Source of the DNA: Streptantibioticus ferralitis
GTDB lineage: Bacteria > Actinomycetota > Actinomycetes > Streptomycetales > Streptomycetaceae
DNA length: 64,000 bases
Reading direction: 5' to 3'
Assembly (NCBI RefSeq): GCF_029223525.1
Contig: NZ_JARHTQ010000006.1
Span: 1 to 64,000 of the forward strand
The notes under the pieces: generated by a model
Told to the model about the DNA's origin: nothing
The model's input: only the letters and a program-made list of their open reading frames with translations
The model's database searches: none
Shown here: piece after piece, positions 25,196 to 34,621 of the stretch
Numbering within the stretch: the stretch's first letter is position 1
How the letters are laid out: each line of letters opens with the position of its first letter
Program-made: the position numbers and the translations under genes

Positions 25196-27792
25196 CGACC
25201 GTCCCCCTCCGATGTCGTTCCTGCTTCGTTCCCGCTCCGGCCGCCGTCGGTGCGGTCCGGAAGGCTGCTGTCGTCGGCTTCCGCTCGGCCGCGCTGCCAG
25301 CCGCGCTGCAGCGAGGCCATCCGAGAGCGCACCTCGTCGGCATCGCGATCGTATGCGGCTTGCGCGGCGGAGTCGGCCGCGGCCGCCGGTCCCTGCCGCT
25401 GTCCGGTGTCGTCCTCGCGCAGCTGCGGGGCCAGACTGGCCTGGCGCACCCGGCGCGGTAGCCCGGCGGGCGCGGGTTTGTCAGCGGTGGCCGGCTCGGG
25501 CGTGTCGTCCGATCCGGTGCGCGGCGGCCGGGCCGGGCCGAGGGTGCGCCCCCGGTCGGTGACCAGCACCGGGGTCCGGCGGCGGCGCGGCAGCGGCGTC
25601 GGCCCGCCGTCGGGCGTGTTGTCGTGCTCGCGTTCCGCGGGTTCGGCGGCCCGCCGGTGCTGCCCGGTGATCTCGGCGAGTTCCACCCGGCGCCCCCGGG
25701 ACTCTGACGTCGCGGTGCCGTCCGTACCGGCCGGGAGCATGCCCCATTCGCGGAAGGCCTGCTCGGGCGGCTCGGCGGGCACCGGTACCGAGATCTCGTC
25801 CGGGAGTTCGCCGCCGAGGCGCGGCTCGGGCGGCGGCGCGGCGAGGCGGGCGATCGCGCCGGGCACCGGCTGCTCTCCGGTGCTGGCGGGGTCCTCGACG
25901 CCCTCGGTGAGCAGTGCGGTGGGGATGAGGACCACGGCACTGGTGCCGCCGTACGGGGACTGCCGCAGCGAGACCCGGACGCCTTGGCGCTGGGCGAGGC
26001 GGCTGACCACGAACAGTCCCAGCCGGTCGGTGTCGGACAGCTCGAACTCGGAGGTCTCGGCCAGCCGCAGATTGGCGTCCAGCAGCGCGTCCGGCGTCAT
26101 GCCGAGGCCGCGGTCGTCGATCTCCAGCACGAAGCCGTTGGCGACGCGCTCGCCGTGCACCTGGACGGTGGTGTGCGGGGGTGAGAACACGGTGGCGTTC
26201 TCGACGAGTTCGGCGAGCAGGTGGGTGAGGTCGGCGACCGCCGCACCGACCACCGCGAGCCGGGGCAGACGGCGCACCTCGACCCGTTCGTAGTCCTCGA
26301 CCTCGGCGACCGCGGCGCGGACCACGTCCATCAGCCGGACGGGCTTGCGCCACTGCCGGGACGGCGCGGAGCCGGAGAGGATGACCAGGCCCTCGGCGTG
26401 GCGGCGCATACGGGTGGTCATGTGGTCGAGCCGGAACAGGTCGGCGAGTTCCTCGGCGTCCTCGGTGCGCCGCTCCATGGTGTCCAGCAGGGTCAACTGC
26501 CGGTGCAACAGCACCTGGTTGCGGCGGGCGAGGTTGACGAACACGTCGGAGACCCCGCGCCGCATGTCGGCCTGCCGGACGGCGGCTTCGACGGCGGCGC
26601 GCTGCAGGGTGCCCAGTGCCCTGCCGACCTGGCCTATCTCGTCGTCCGGGTGGTCAAGGCGCGGCACCTCGGTGTCGACGTCGACCTCCTCGCCCGCGGC
26701 GAGTCGGCGCATCACACGCGGCAGCCGGGTGCCGGACGCCTCCTGCGCCTCCTTGCGGAGCGCGGACAGGTCACGGGCCAGGCCGCGGCCGATGCGCAAC
26801 GACACGACCACCGAGACGACGACGGCCAGCAGTCCGAATCCGCCCGCGATGCCCGCCCGGACCAGTACGCCGACGCCGTAGGGCTTGACGCGCTGCTTGT
26901 AGTTCTCGGCCGCCTGCCGGTCCAGCGACGACAGATCGCTGAGTACCGAGGCGGACGTGGTCTGCCAGGTCCGCGGGCTGACCTTGGTGGTCGCGGTCGC
27001 CGGATCGGCGTTGAGGATCTGCTCCTCGGCGTTGTGCAGGGTGACGCCCGTGCTGCTCCTCCAGTAGTTGTCGAAGAGGGCACGGTCGGAGTCGGGCAGC
27101 AGCGGCGGGTACTTGCCGTAGACCTCACGCTGCTCGGCGACCGCGTCGCCAAACGCCCGCTGCTCCTCGCGGCTCATCCGCCCGGCCACCTGAGCGGCGG
27201 AGAACAGCGCGTCTTCTCGGGAGATGGCCTCACGTGCCTCGGACAGCTCGGTCAACACCCGTGACTGGCGGTCGAGTTGGACGTTCTGCAGCGCGTTGAG
27301 GCCGAGGAAGAAGTCGTAGTACGGCTCGACGGTGTCGTCGTACGCCGTGAAGGCGTCGCCGCGGTTGATCCGTCCGTCGGCCACCTGGCGGCGTACGCCG
27401 TCCAGACCGGCCGCCTGCTTGATGATGGCGTCCAGGCGCTGCCGCGAGGCGGTGTCGAGCTTGCCGCGCAGTGCCGGATCGCCGCCGTTGGCGCGCATCT
27501 GGGACACCGCCTTGTCGGTGTCCGACTCCGCGGAGCGAAGGTTCTGCTCGGACTGCGAGTTGCGCGGGTCGGCGAGGTAGACCATCGCGGCACGGCGCTC
27601 GGCGGACAGTGCCTCGATGGTGCTCTCGACCGGGTAACCGATCTTGTCGGTCACTTCCTTGACGTCGAGGAGACCGGACACCCCTCTACTGGTGATCAGT
27701 GTCGCGAACACCCAGATGCCGATCAGGGACACCAACGGCACCAAGAGCAGTGCCACGATCTTCCGACGGATCGATTTCCCGCGAAAGCGCAT
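25192..27792 (-). CDS. cvnA: Sensor histidine-kinase-like protein with NIT domain (CvnA)
   Basis: 866 aa membrane protein. TM1 near 12-32 (KIVALLLVPLVSLIGIWVFA); extracellular nitrate/nitrite-sensing-like domain about 50-295; TM2 about 305-330 (AGIAGGFGLLAVVVSVVVSL); HAMP; a dimer region with FRLDHMTTRMRRHAEGL; HATPase with LVENATVFSPP, DRGLGM and DTDRLGLFVV. The final 240 residues are proline- and charge-rich and probably disordered. The His in LDHMTTRMRRH occurs in CvnA proteins, whose kinase activity is uncertain. First gene of the cvnABC operon, ATG preceded by GGGGAGG on the minus strand. Confidence 0.94.
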   Translation of the reverse strand: MRFRGKSIRRKIVALLLVPLVSLIGIWVFATLITSRGVSGLLDVKEVTDKIGYPVESTIEALSAERRAAMVYLADPRNSQSEQNLRSAESDTDKAVSQMRANGGDPALRGKLDTASRQRLDAIIKQAAGLDGVRRQVADGRINRGDAFTAYDDTVEPYYDFFLGLNALQNVQLDRQSRVLTELSEAREAISREDALFSAAQVAGRMSREEQRAFGDAVAEQREVYGKYPPLLPDSDRALFDNYWRSSTGVTLHNAEEQILNADPATATTKVSPRTWQTTSASVLSDLSSLDRQAAENYKQRVKPYGVGVLVRAGIAGGFGLLAVVVSVVVSLRIGRGLARDLSALRKEAQEASGTRLPRVMRRLAAGEEVDVDTEVPRLDHPDDEIGQVGRALGTLQRAAVEAAVRQADMRRGVSDVFVNLARRNQVLLHRQLTLLDTMERRTEDAEELADLFRLDHMTTRMRRHAEGLVILSGSAPSRQWRKPVRLMDVVRAAVAEVEDYERVEVRRLPRLAVVGAAVADLTHLLAELVENATVFSPPHTTVQVHGERVANGFVLEIDDRGLGMTPDALLDANLRLAETSEFELSDTDRLGLFVVSRLAQRQGVRVSLRQSPYGGTSAVVLIPTALLTEGVEDPASTGEQPVPGAIARLAAPPPEPRLGGELPDEISVPVPAEPPEQAFREWGMLPAGTDGTATSESRGRRVELAEITGQHRRAAEPAEREHDNTPDGGPTPLPRRRRTPVLVTDRGRTLGPARPPRTGSDDTPEPATADKPAPAGLPRRVRQASLAPQLREDDTGQRQGPAAAADSAAQAAYDRDADEVRSRMASLQRGWQRGRAEADDSSLPDRTDGGRSGNEAGTTSEGDGR

Positions 27793-28109
27793 GGCCTCCC
27801 CAACGTCGACCCCTGGGCAGGGGTTGGTAGTCCGTCAAACGGCGCGAGCCTACTACTGCGGGATGACCAACTCGAAAACCCGTCTGCACATTTGAGTCCT
27901 TCCATCGAACCGCAACGCCCGATTTTATTCGCTTACCAGCCACTTTGCGATCTCGGGATCTCACGCGTGAAGTTCCTCGCTCCTGCCGGGAACCACACGA
28001 CCTCGCCGATCGTGCACCAGTACAGGGGAGACAGGTCCTGGAATACACCGCGACAAAACGGGCAACAGGCAATGAGCCAGGGCCGTATCCCCGAGGGGAG
28101 CGCAGCGCC

Positions 28110-28544
28110 ATGAATGCCCAATCGCACAGCACCGCACCGGACACCGACGGTGGGCCCGAGCAACCGCCGCTCGGCGGCAGCACACTGTGGACCGAGGAAC
28201 CGCTCGGCAGGCCCCGGATGCCCGATCCGGTACGGGAGTCGGCGGTGCGCGCGGTGCTCATCGCCTCCGTGACACTGATCGAGGCCATGGTGGCCATGCT
28301 CGGTGCGGCGGCGGGCGCGTGGATCACCGCACCCGCCCTGTTGTGCACCCTGGTCAGCACGGTCGTCGCCACCTGGGCGGTGCTCGACGTGTGGGTCACC
28401 CGGCAGGTGTGGAACCAGCGCCATGGTGTGGTGTCCAGCCCCAGCAGTGCGGCCCGCCCACGCCGGGTTCGGCGTGGGCGGATGCGGCGTGGGCGGATTC
28501 GGGTGCGGGTGCGGAACGGTCCGCGGTCGCTCTCCGAGGCGTAG
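28110..28544 (+). CDS. Small two-TM membrane protein of unknown function
   Basis: 144 aa. Hydrophilic N terminus of about 45 residues, then two adjacent membrane segments (AVLIASVTLIEAMVAMLGAA and TAPALLCTLVSTVVATWAVL), then a very basic tail (RPRRVRRGRMRRGRIRVRVR). ATG at 28110 follows GAGGGGAG (28093-28100). Divergent from cvnA. A family is not recognised; the Arg-rich tail may bind phospholipid or nucleic acid. Confidence 0.75.
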   Translation: MNAQSHSTAPDTDGGPEQPPLGGSTLWTEEPLGRPRMPDPVRESAVRAVLIASVTLIEAMVAMLGAAAGAWITAPALLCTLVSTVVATWAVLDVWVTRQVWNQRHGVVSSPSSAARPRRVRRGRMRRGRIRVRVRNGPRSLSEA

Positions 28545-28588
28545 GCCTGTCCGGCGGATCCTGCCCGGAGTAGGGCGGGTTGGAGACC

Positions 28589-28914
28589 GCCGGGCCATAT
28601 CGTCGTGGTCGAGCGCCGTCGCGGCGGCGAAAGGATCTCCCGCGGCGACGAGACTGCGGCGGGACCAGCGGTGCCCCCGCGGGCAATGCGTCAGGTTGCG
28701 GCCGGTGCGGCGCCGCCGGGCCACATCGCCGTGGTTGATCGCCGTCGCGGCGGCGAGAAGGTTTCGCGCGGTGACCAGACCCCGAGGGCACGAGACACCT
28801 GCGGGCACCAGACCCCGGCGGGCACCAGCGATGGCCCCGCGGGGCAATCCATCAGACCGCGTCCCGTTGGGCGCCGCCGGACCATGCCATCGTGGCTGCT
28901 CGCCGTCGCGGCGG
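28589..28914. repeat. Three copies of a dispersed intergenic repeat
   Basis: Copies at 28589-28627, 28714-28753 and 28873-28914 share CCGGGCCA, then TCG.CGTGGT, then CGCCGTCGCGGCGG. The gene-free stretch 28545-29029 is built largely of these and of GC-rich linkers such as GCGGGCACCAG. Two further copies in reverse orientation lie at 45265-45400. No gene is supported here, although a long frame is open on each strand. Confidence 0.75.
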
Positions 28915-29029
28915 AGGGGTTGCTGGTGCGATCGCGTGCATCGCACGGCTTCCCTGCGCCGGGACGGCGAGCGACCACCGTCACATCAGCCCGCCCGCGA
29001 CCGTCGAGGATCCGGCTGCCCGGCCGGGC

Positions 29030-32000
29030 TCAGGCCCGCTGTTCGGTGGGGCGGCGGAACATCCGGGTCGCGGTGATCTCGCCGTGCACCGGCTCGCTGT
29101 CCGGATCCTGCTGCGGCAGGCCGGGCCGCAAGTGCTCCTCGACGCTGATGTACTTCAGCCCCGCGCGCAGGTCCGCGTCATTGCGCAGCCGTACCACCAA
29201 CGGGAATTCGGCGAGCGCGGTGGTGTCGAACAGGCCGGTGGTGTAGATCAGCTGCACGCCGAGCGCGTCCGCCACCGCCCGCTGCAGCTCCAGCAGATAG
29301 GTGGCGTTGGCCCGCCCGATCGGGTTGTCCAGAAACAGCGTGCCCGCATGCCGCTGCCGGTCGCGTCCACTGTCGTTGCTGCGCAACGCCGCCATGGTGC
29401 AGTACAGCGCGATCGCCGCGGTCAGCAGCTGGCCGCCGGAGAACACATCGCCCATCTGCCCGACCGGTACCCGCTCCGCGCGCAGCACCGCGTCCGGCTT
29501 GAGGATCTCCACCGCGATCCCGCGCGGCTCCAGCGCCGCCTGCACTCCGCGCAGCAGCAGGCTCATACCGTCCCGCCGCAGATCGGAGTTCTTCCGCACG
29601 GCCGCGCGGGTGGCCTCGTCGATCACCTCGCCGAGCCGCTCGGCCAGATGCGCGTGATCAGGGTCGTCGAACCGGATCCGCAGGAACTCCTGGCCCGACC
29701 ACTCCCCCAACCCCTCCGGCAGCCGGGAGAGCCGCTGGGCGGACCGCAGGGTGGCCAGCGCGGCCTCGACCAGGCCGCGCAGCCGGTCCACGATGCTGTC
29801 CCGGTTGCGTTCCAACTGCTCCAGTTCATCGGTGAGCACCCGCAGCCGGGGCGCGAAGGCGGCGGCCCAGGCGGCTGCGTGCTCGGGCAGCGCGGCCGCC
29901 GGAAGCTCCCGGATCTGCTGGCGCGCCGGGGTACGCACCTGCTCGTACCGGGTCGCGTTGGCGTGCCGTACCAACTGGTCGCAGGCCTCCCGCAGATGCG
30001 ACTCGGCCGCTGACAGGTCGGCCGCACAGCCGCGCAGCGCCCGGCGGGTCTCGGCCGCCGCCTGCCGGGCCTCCTCCAGGGCGCCGGGGTACGGCTCCGG
30101 CGCGTCGTCGGCGCCGGTGTCCTGGGCGTTGTCCCGGAGCAGGTCGCGCAGCAGGGCGGCCAGCTCGTCGAAACCGCCCGCCGCGTCCTCGGCGGCGCGA
30201 TGCGCCCCCTGCAGCTCGGTGTGGCGCTCCCCGGCCGCCGCCAACGCCTCGGTGCGCCCGGCGAGTTCGCTGGTCACGGTGCGCAGCAGGGCCTGCGCCC
30301 GCTCGGCGCCGTCGGGCACCAGGTCCTCCGGCAGTTCGGTGTGCGACTCGCCGTCGACCGGTGCGAGCCGTTCGGCCTCGCCGCGCAGCCTGCCCAGCTG
30401 CTCGCTCGCGGCACCGGCCCGGGTCTCGATGCGCTGGACCAGCGACTCGGCGCGGGCCGCGGCCGCCTGCCGGGACGGGCCGTCGGCGCCGTCGGTGCCT
30501 TCGAGCAACTGGGCGGCGCGGGTGCGGACCTTGTTGGTGAGCCGGTCCAACTCGGCCAGCGCGGCGCTCTCGTCGCTTTCGGCACGTGCCTGCTCGGCCC
30601 GCAGGTCGGCGCCGACGCCCACCTTCTCGTACACCTGCGACGCGGCGCGGTACGCCTCGCGCAGCGCGGGCAGTGCGGCGTGCGGCGGTTCGCCGTCGCC
30701 GCCGTCCTGGTCGGGCGCGCCCGCGATCTCGGCGCGCTCGGCGCGCAGCGCCCGCACGGTCCGGCGGGCGTCGTCGGCGGCCCGCTGGGCGGCGCGTCGG
30801 TCCTCGTCGCCGGAGCGCGCACGGGACAGACAGGACTCGGCGCGCTCCTCCGCCTCGGCGGCCTCCTCGGCGAGTTCGCGCATCCTGCGCTGCCAGGCGG
30901 CGCGCTCCCGCAGCCGGAACGCCAGCCCGGCGAGCGCGTCGGCGCGGCGCCGGGCACGCTGCGCCGCCTCCTGACGCTCGTCACGTACCCGGGAGGCCTC
31001 GGCGGACACCTCATCGGCCTCGGCGCGCCGGACCCGGGCCTCGGCCAGCTCCTGCTGGGCGGCGGTGGCCGCGCCGCGCGCGCTGTCGACGGCGGCGGCG
31101 AGTTCGGCGAGCCGTCCCTGCGGGCAGGAGGCACGCCACGAGGCGAGCCGGGCAGCGAGTTCGCGGTCGTGGCCCAAGCGGGCGGCGAGCGCCCTGATCT
31201 CCTCATCGCGGGCGGCGGCACGGGCGCGCAGCGCATGCCGCTCGCCGTCGGCGGCCTGCTCGTCGTGCATGGCCGGGTTCGGCGGTACCAGGAAGAGGTC
31301 ATCGGCCTGCCGGGCGGCCGGAGTTGGCGCGAGCAGCGCGGCGGCGGTGCCCACCGCCACCGTCGAGCGCGGCAGCAGCGCGGCTTCCACCAGGATCTCG
31401 CGGGCCCGCTGATAGGCGCCGGGATCGGTCACCACGACGCCGTCGACCAGCTCGGGCCGCGCGGACAGCACGGCCGCGTGGTCGGCCGGATCGACGGCCT
31501 GCGCCAGATAGCGCCAGCCGGGCAGCGCGGGCACACCGTGCTCGCCGAGGTACTCCACCGTCGCCAGCACGTCGGGCCCGGGCGGCAGCAGCCCACCATC
31601 GCCCAGCGCGGCCAGGATCCGTGAGTCGTCCGCGGCCGACGTCCGCAGCTCGAACAACTGCCGCTCAGCGGCGGCGACGCTTCCGGCGAGCAGTTCGCGC
31701 AGCGTCCCGGCGTTGCGGTCCAGCTCCTCGACGCTCAGCGCCTGGACGGCCGCGCAGTGTTGGGCGGTGTCGTCCGGCGTGCCGGTGCGCGGGCCCGGAA
31801 TGCTGCCGGTCCCGGCTTCCGCCGATGGCAGGCCGAGCAGTTCGGCGAGGCGGTCCTGCGCCGCCAGCGCGGCCGCCGTGCGCTGCTCGCCCGCGTACCC
31901 GGACTCGGCCGCCTCCAGGGCGTCCGTGCTCCGGGCCGCCGTGAGTTCGGCGCGGGCCTCGTCCGCGGCCGCCTCACGGGCACGCTCGACTGCGGTACGG

Positions 32001-33667
32001 GCGGCGTCCCGTGCCGTCTCCCATGCGGCGACCGCGGTTTTCTCCGCGTCGCTGGCCTCCAGGGCGGCGCGCGCCGGGTCGGCGTCCGGGGCCGCGTTGT
32101 CCAGCCACCCGGCGCGTACCGCCTCGGCGGTCTCCTGCTCGACCTCGGCCAGCCGCTGCTGAAGATGGCCGATCTCACTGCGGGCGCGCTGCGCGGCGGT
32201 GGCGGCGGCGGTGGCGTCCCGGTGCGCGCTGTCGGATTCCGCCTGCAGCGCGACCGAGCGCTCCTCCTCTTCGTCCGCCTGCCGCTCGGCCCGGTCGGCG
32301 GCCGCCCGCAGCGCCCGTACCAGGTCGGTGGCGGCCTTGGCGCGGGCCGCGAGCGCGGGCGCCGCGTCGCGTTCGGCCTCACGGATGGCGGCGGCCACCC
32401 GTGCCGAACGGTCGGCGGCGGCCCGGTGCCGCAGCACCGTCTCGGCCGCCTGCCACGCGGCGTGCAGAGTACGGGCGTCGGCCAGCTCACGGCGCAGCCC
32501 CGCGGCGTCCTTCTCGGCGGCGGACAGGCTCAACGAGGCGTGCCGGTAGGCGAGTTCGGCGCTGATCAGTGCGGTACGGGCGCGGGCGGCCTCGGCGTCG
32601 GTCACCGCGCGGGCGGCGTCGCCGACCTGGCGGTCGAGCTCGGCGGCCCGGCCGCGCTCCCCGGCGGCGCGGGCGGACAGCCGCCTGGCCAGCTCCCGGG
32701 TGCGGCGTTCGCTCTGGCTGTGCACGCCGCGCGCCCGGTCGCGCTGCTCGGTGCCCTCCACGATCCGTTCGAGGTGGTCCAGGGATCCGGCGGTGAAGTC
32801 CCGTTCCGCGGTCAGCTCGGCGCGGCGGCCCAGCTTGTTGGCGAAGCCGTGTACCAGGTCGGCGAGACCGTCGGTGTCCCGGGTGTCGGTGACGGCGCGC
32901 AGCAGCAGGTCGGTGAAGTCGGAGTCCTTCTTCACCGCGAACAGCCCGGCGGCCTCGCCCTCGTCGGCGTTCATCTCCCGCTGGTAGCGGAACAGTTCGG
33001 GATCCAGACCGAGGTCGCCGAGGTGCTCGTTCCAGCGGTCGTGGATCTCCTCCCACACCACGTCGAGGTGCGGGTAGGCCTTCCCGGCCTCGGTGAGCGC
33101 GTCGCGGAACCCCTTCATGGTGCGGCGGCGGCCGCGCGCCCCGGAGACGCCTTCGGCGGGCGGGCGTACCGTCGCCGCCTCGGCGACCGGCAGTGAGTCA
33201 AGGCTGAGGCCGGGTCCCGGCCGGAACGAGTACCAGGCCTCGGCGAACTTCCGCGGGTCGGAGGAGACCTGGCGCCCGCGCCATTCGCTGACCTTGCCCA
33301 CGACGACGAGTTCACCGGTGATGGTGTGCTGCCATTCCAGCGCGACATGTCCGCAGTCGTCGGCGAGCAGGAACTTGCGCAGCACACCGGAGCTGGCGCC
33401 GCCGAGGGTGTTGCGGTGGCCGGGCAGCATGACCGAGAAGATCAGCTTGAGCAGTACGGACTTGCCGCCGCCGTTCTCCAGGAACAGCACGCCCGCGGGG
33501 GCGGGTCGGCGCGGCGGTCCGGTGGGCTCGTCCTCGAAGAACTGGCCCTGCGCGGGCGCGGGCTGCGGGACCGGGTCGCCGACGCCCCGCAGGTCCAGCA
33601 CGGTGTCGGCATAGCGCGCACCGGCCGGTCCGATGGAGTAGAGGCGGACCCGGGACAGCTCGTACAT
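29030..33667 (-). CDS. SMC-like ATPase (MukB/MksB/JetC-like)
   Basis: 1545 aa. Walker A ENGGGKS at 64-70 (unusual GGGKS, as in MukB-like families), then about 1300 residues dominated by charged, alanine-rich coiled coil broken near the centre by a more globular part with LSARPELVDGVVVTDPGAY (hinge-like region about 610-720). The ABC signature is VFSGGQLLTAAIALY near 1400, and Walker B is GTLFLDNPIG, followed by LIYTTG. LDNP in place of the usual DE is seen in the TIGR02680-type proteins I remember. Third gene of a kleisin-kite-SMC operon, 69 bases after the kite gene. It should entrap DNA, either for chromosome organisation or as defence against foreign circles. Confidence 0.88.
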   Translation of the reverse strand: MYELSRVRLYSIGPAGARYADTVLDLRGVGDPVPQPAPAQGQFFEDEPTGPPRRPAPAGVLFLENGGGKSVLLKLIFSVMLPGHRNTLGGASSGVLRKFLLADDCGHVALEWQHTITGELVVVGKVSEWRGRQVSSDPRKFAEAWYSFRPGPGLSLDSLPVAEAATVRPPAEGVSGARGRRRTMKGFRDALTEAGKAYPHLDVVWEEIHDRWNEHLGDLGLDPELFRYQREMNADEGEAAGLFAVKKDSDFTDLLLRAVTDTRDTDGLADLVHGFANKLGRRAELTAERDFTAGSLDHLERIVEGTEQRDRARGVHSQSERRTRELARRLSARAAGERGRAAELDRQVGDAARAVTDAEAARARTALISAELAYRHASLSLSAAEKDAAGLRRELADARTLHAAWQAAETVLRHRAAADRSARVAAAIREAERDAAPALAARAKAATDLVRALRAAADRAERQADEEEERSVALQAESDSAHRDATAAATAAQRARSEIGHLQQRLAEVEQETAEAVRAGWLDNAAPDADPARAALEASDAEKTAVAAWETARDAARTAVERAREAAADEARAELTAARSTDALEAAESGYAGEQRTAAALAAQDRLAELLGLPSAEAGTGSIPGPRTGTPDDTAQHCAAVQALSVEELDRNAGTLRELLAGSVAAAERQLFELRTSAADDSRILAALGDGGLLPPGPDVLATVEYLGEHGVPALPGWRYLAQAVDPADHAAVLSARPELVDGVVVTDPGAYQRAREILVEAALLPRSTVAVGTAAALLAPTPAARQADDLFLVPPNPAMHDEQAADGERHALRARAAARDEEIRALAARLGHDRELAARLASWRASCPQGRLAELAAAVDSARGAATAAQQELAEARVRRAEADEVSAEASRVRDERQEAAQRARRRADALAGLAFRLRERAAWQRRMRELAEEAAEAEERAESCLSRARSGDEDRRAAQRAADDARRTVRALRAERAEIAGAPDQDGGDGEPPHAALPALREAYRAASQVYEKVGVGADLRAEQARAESDESAALAELDRLTNKVRTRAAQLLEGTDGADGPSRQAAAARAESLVQRIETRAGAASEQLGRLRGEAERLAPVDGESHTELPEDLVPDGAERAQALLRTVTSELAGRTEALAAAGERHTELQGAHRAAEDAAGGFDELAALLRDLLRDNAQDTGADDAPEPYPGALEEARQAAAETRRALRGCAADLSAAESHLREACDQLVRHANATRYEQVRTPARQQIRELPAAALPEHAAAWAAAFAPRLRVLTDELEQLERNRDSIVDRLRGLVEAALATLRSAQRLSRLPEGLGEWSGQEFLRIRFDDPDHAHLAERLGEVIDEATRAAVRKNSDLRRDGMSLLLRGVQAALEPRGIAVEILKPDAVLRAERVPVGQMGDVFSGGQLLTAAIALYCTMAALRSNDSGRDRQRHAGTLFLDNPIGRANATYLLELQRAVADALGVQLIYTTGLFDTTALAEFPLVVRLRNDADLRAGLKYISVEEHLRPGLPQQDPDSEPVHGEITATRMFRRPTEQRA

Positions 33668-33736
33668 GGAAGGACTCTCGTTGCGGTTGTTCGGCAGTAT
33701 CGGACGGGGTCCGGGGCGGTCCCCGGAAGAGGTGTC

Positions 33737-34621
33737 TTACGAGCCGTGGAACGGCAGACCGGCCTCGGCGACCAGGTCGAGTTCTTCGCCCCCGACCGGC
33801 GGCAGCAGGCTCGCCGAGCCGTCGCCGACCGGGACCACGCCGAGGTCGAGCAGTTCGGCCATGGCGGCGCTGCCCGCCAGATCGCGCACCTGCAACTGGT
33901 AGCGGGCGGTGGTGCGGTAGGTGCCGCCCGCCTCGTCACCGGTGCGCTGCAGGAAGCCGGAGTCGACCAGGAAGGCGACCGCCTTGCCGACGATGCCGGT
34001 GGTCGAACCGGCCAGCCTGCGGGCGTCCTTGGTCGCACCGGTCGCGCTGCGCCGGGCATAGACCCGCCACGCCGCCTCCAGCCCGGGCGCGTCGCTGGCC
34101 GGGTCGCTGTTCTCGCCCTGTTCCTCGGCGCGTTCCTCCAGGCGGCGGCAGGCCTGGCGGACGAAGGCGTCGACACCGTTGACCGTGATCCGGCCGATGT
34201 AGCCGTCATCGGCCAGGTCGGCCGGGCGGGGGAAGGCCATGGCGGCGACCGCGAGGTGTGCCAGGCCGTGCAGGAAGCGGTCGCTGGAGTCGGAGGCGGC
34301 GCGCCGTGAGTAGTCGCCCATGCGGACCGCGAAGACCGAGTCCTCGGCGGCGGCCACCGCCATCCCGGCCCGCGGTGAGACCTCCAGCACCACCAGCCCG
34401 AGTCCGGCGGCCACCGCGTCGGCGAGCCGGGCGAACGCCGGATCATCCCGGTGCCGCCGGATCAGCTCCGCGTATTCGGCGTCCCGGGCGGGCAGCAGTT
34501 TGGGCTGCAGCCCGCAGGCGACCAGCCGGGCGGCGTCGGCGGCGTCGGCCGGGGTGACAGCCGCCGGGCGGTCGGCTTCGGGTTCCTGCGCGGGCGCCAG
34601 GGTCTCGCCGTCGTCCATCAC
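33737..34621 (-). CDS. Kite subunit of the SMC-like complex (MukE/MksE/JetB-like)
   Basis: 294 aa. The fold is read as tandem winged helices: EYAELIRRHRDDPAFARLADAV, ARRLAGSTTGIVGKAVAFLVDSGFLQRT and YRTTARYQLQVRDL. Identification rests mainly on operon position between a kleisin-like and an SMC-like gene and on size. Its ATG overlaps the upstream gene's stop by 4 bases (34618-34621), so translation is coupled. Confidence 0.78.
   Translation of the reverse strand: MMDDGETLAPAQEPEADRPAAVTPADAADAARLVACGLQPKLLPARDAEYAELIRRHRDDPAFARLADAVAAGLGLVVLEVSPRAGMAVAAAEDSVFAVRMGDYSRRAASDSSDRFLHGLAHLAVAAMAFPRPADLADDGYIGRITVNGVDAFVRQACRRLEERAEEQGENSDPASDAPGLEAAWRVYARRSATGATKDARRLAGSTTGIVGKAVAFLVDSGFLQRTGDEAGGTYRTTARYQLQVRDLAGSAAMAELLDLGVVPVGDGSASLLPPVGGEELDLVAEAGLPFHGS

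Noticed and set aside
28589-28914. Possible CRISPR array
   Set aside because: Repeats are imperfect, only three, with spacings near 126 and 160 bases, and no cas genes are present.
27933-28946. 337-codon minus-strand frame over the 28.6-28.9 kb repeats
   Set aside because: It translates repeat copies into repeated text and overlaps a better gene at 28110-28544; treated as repeat DNA.
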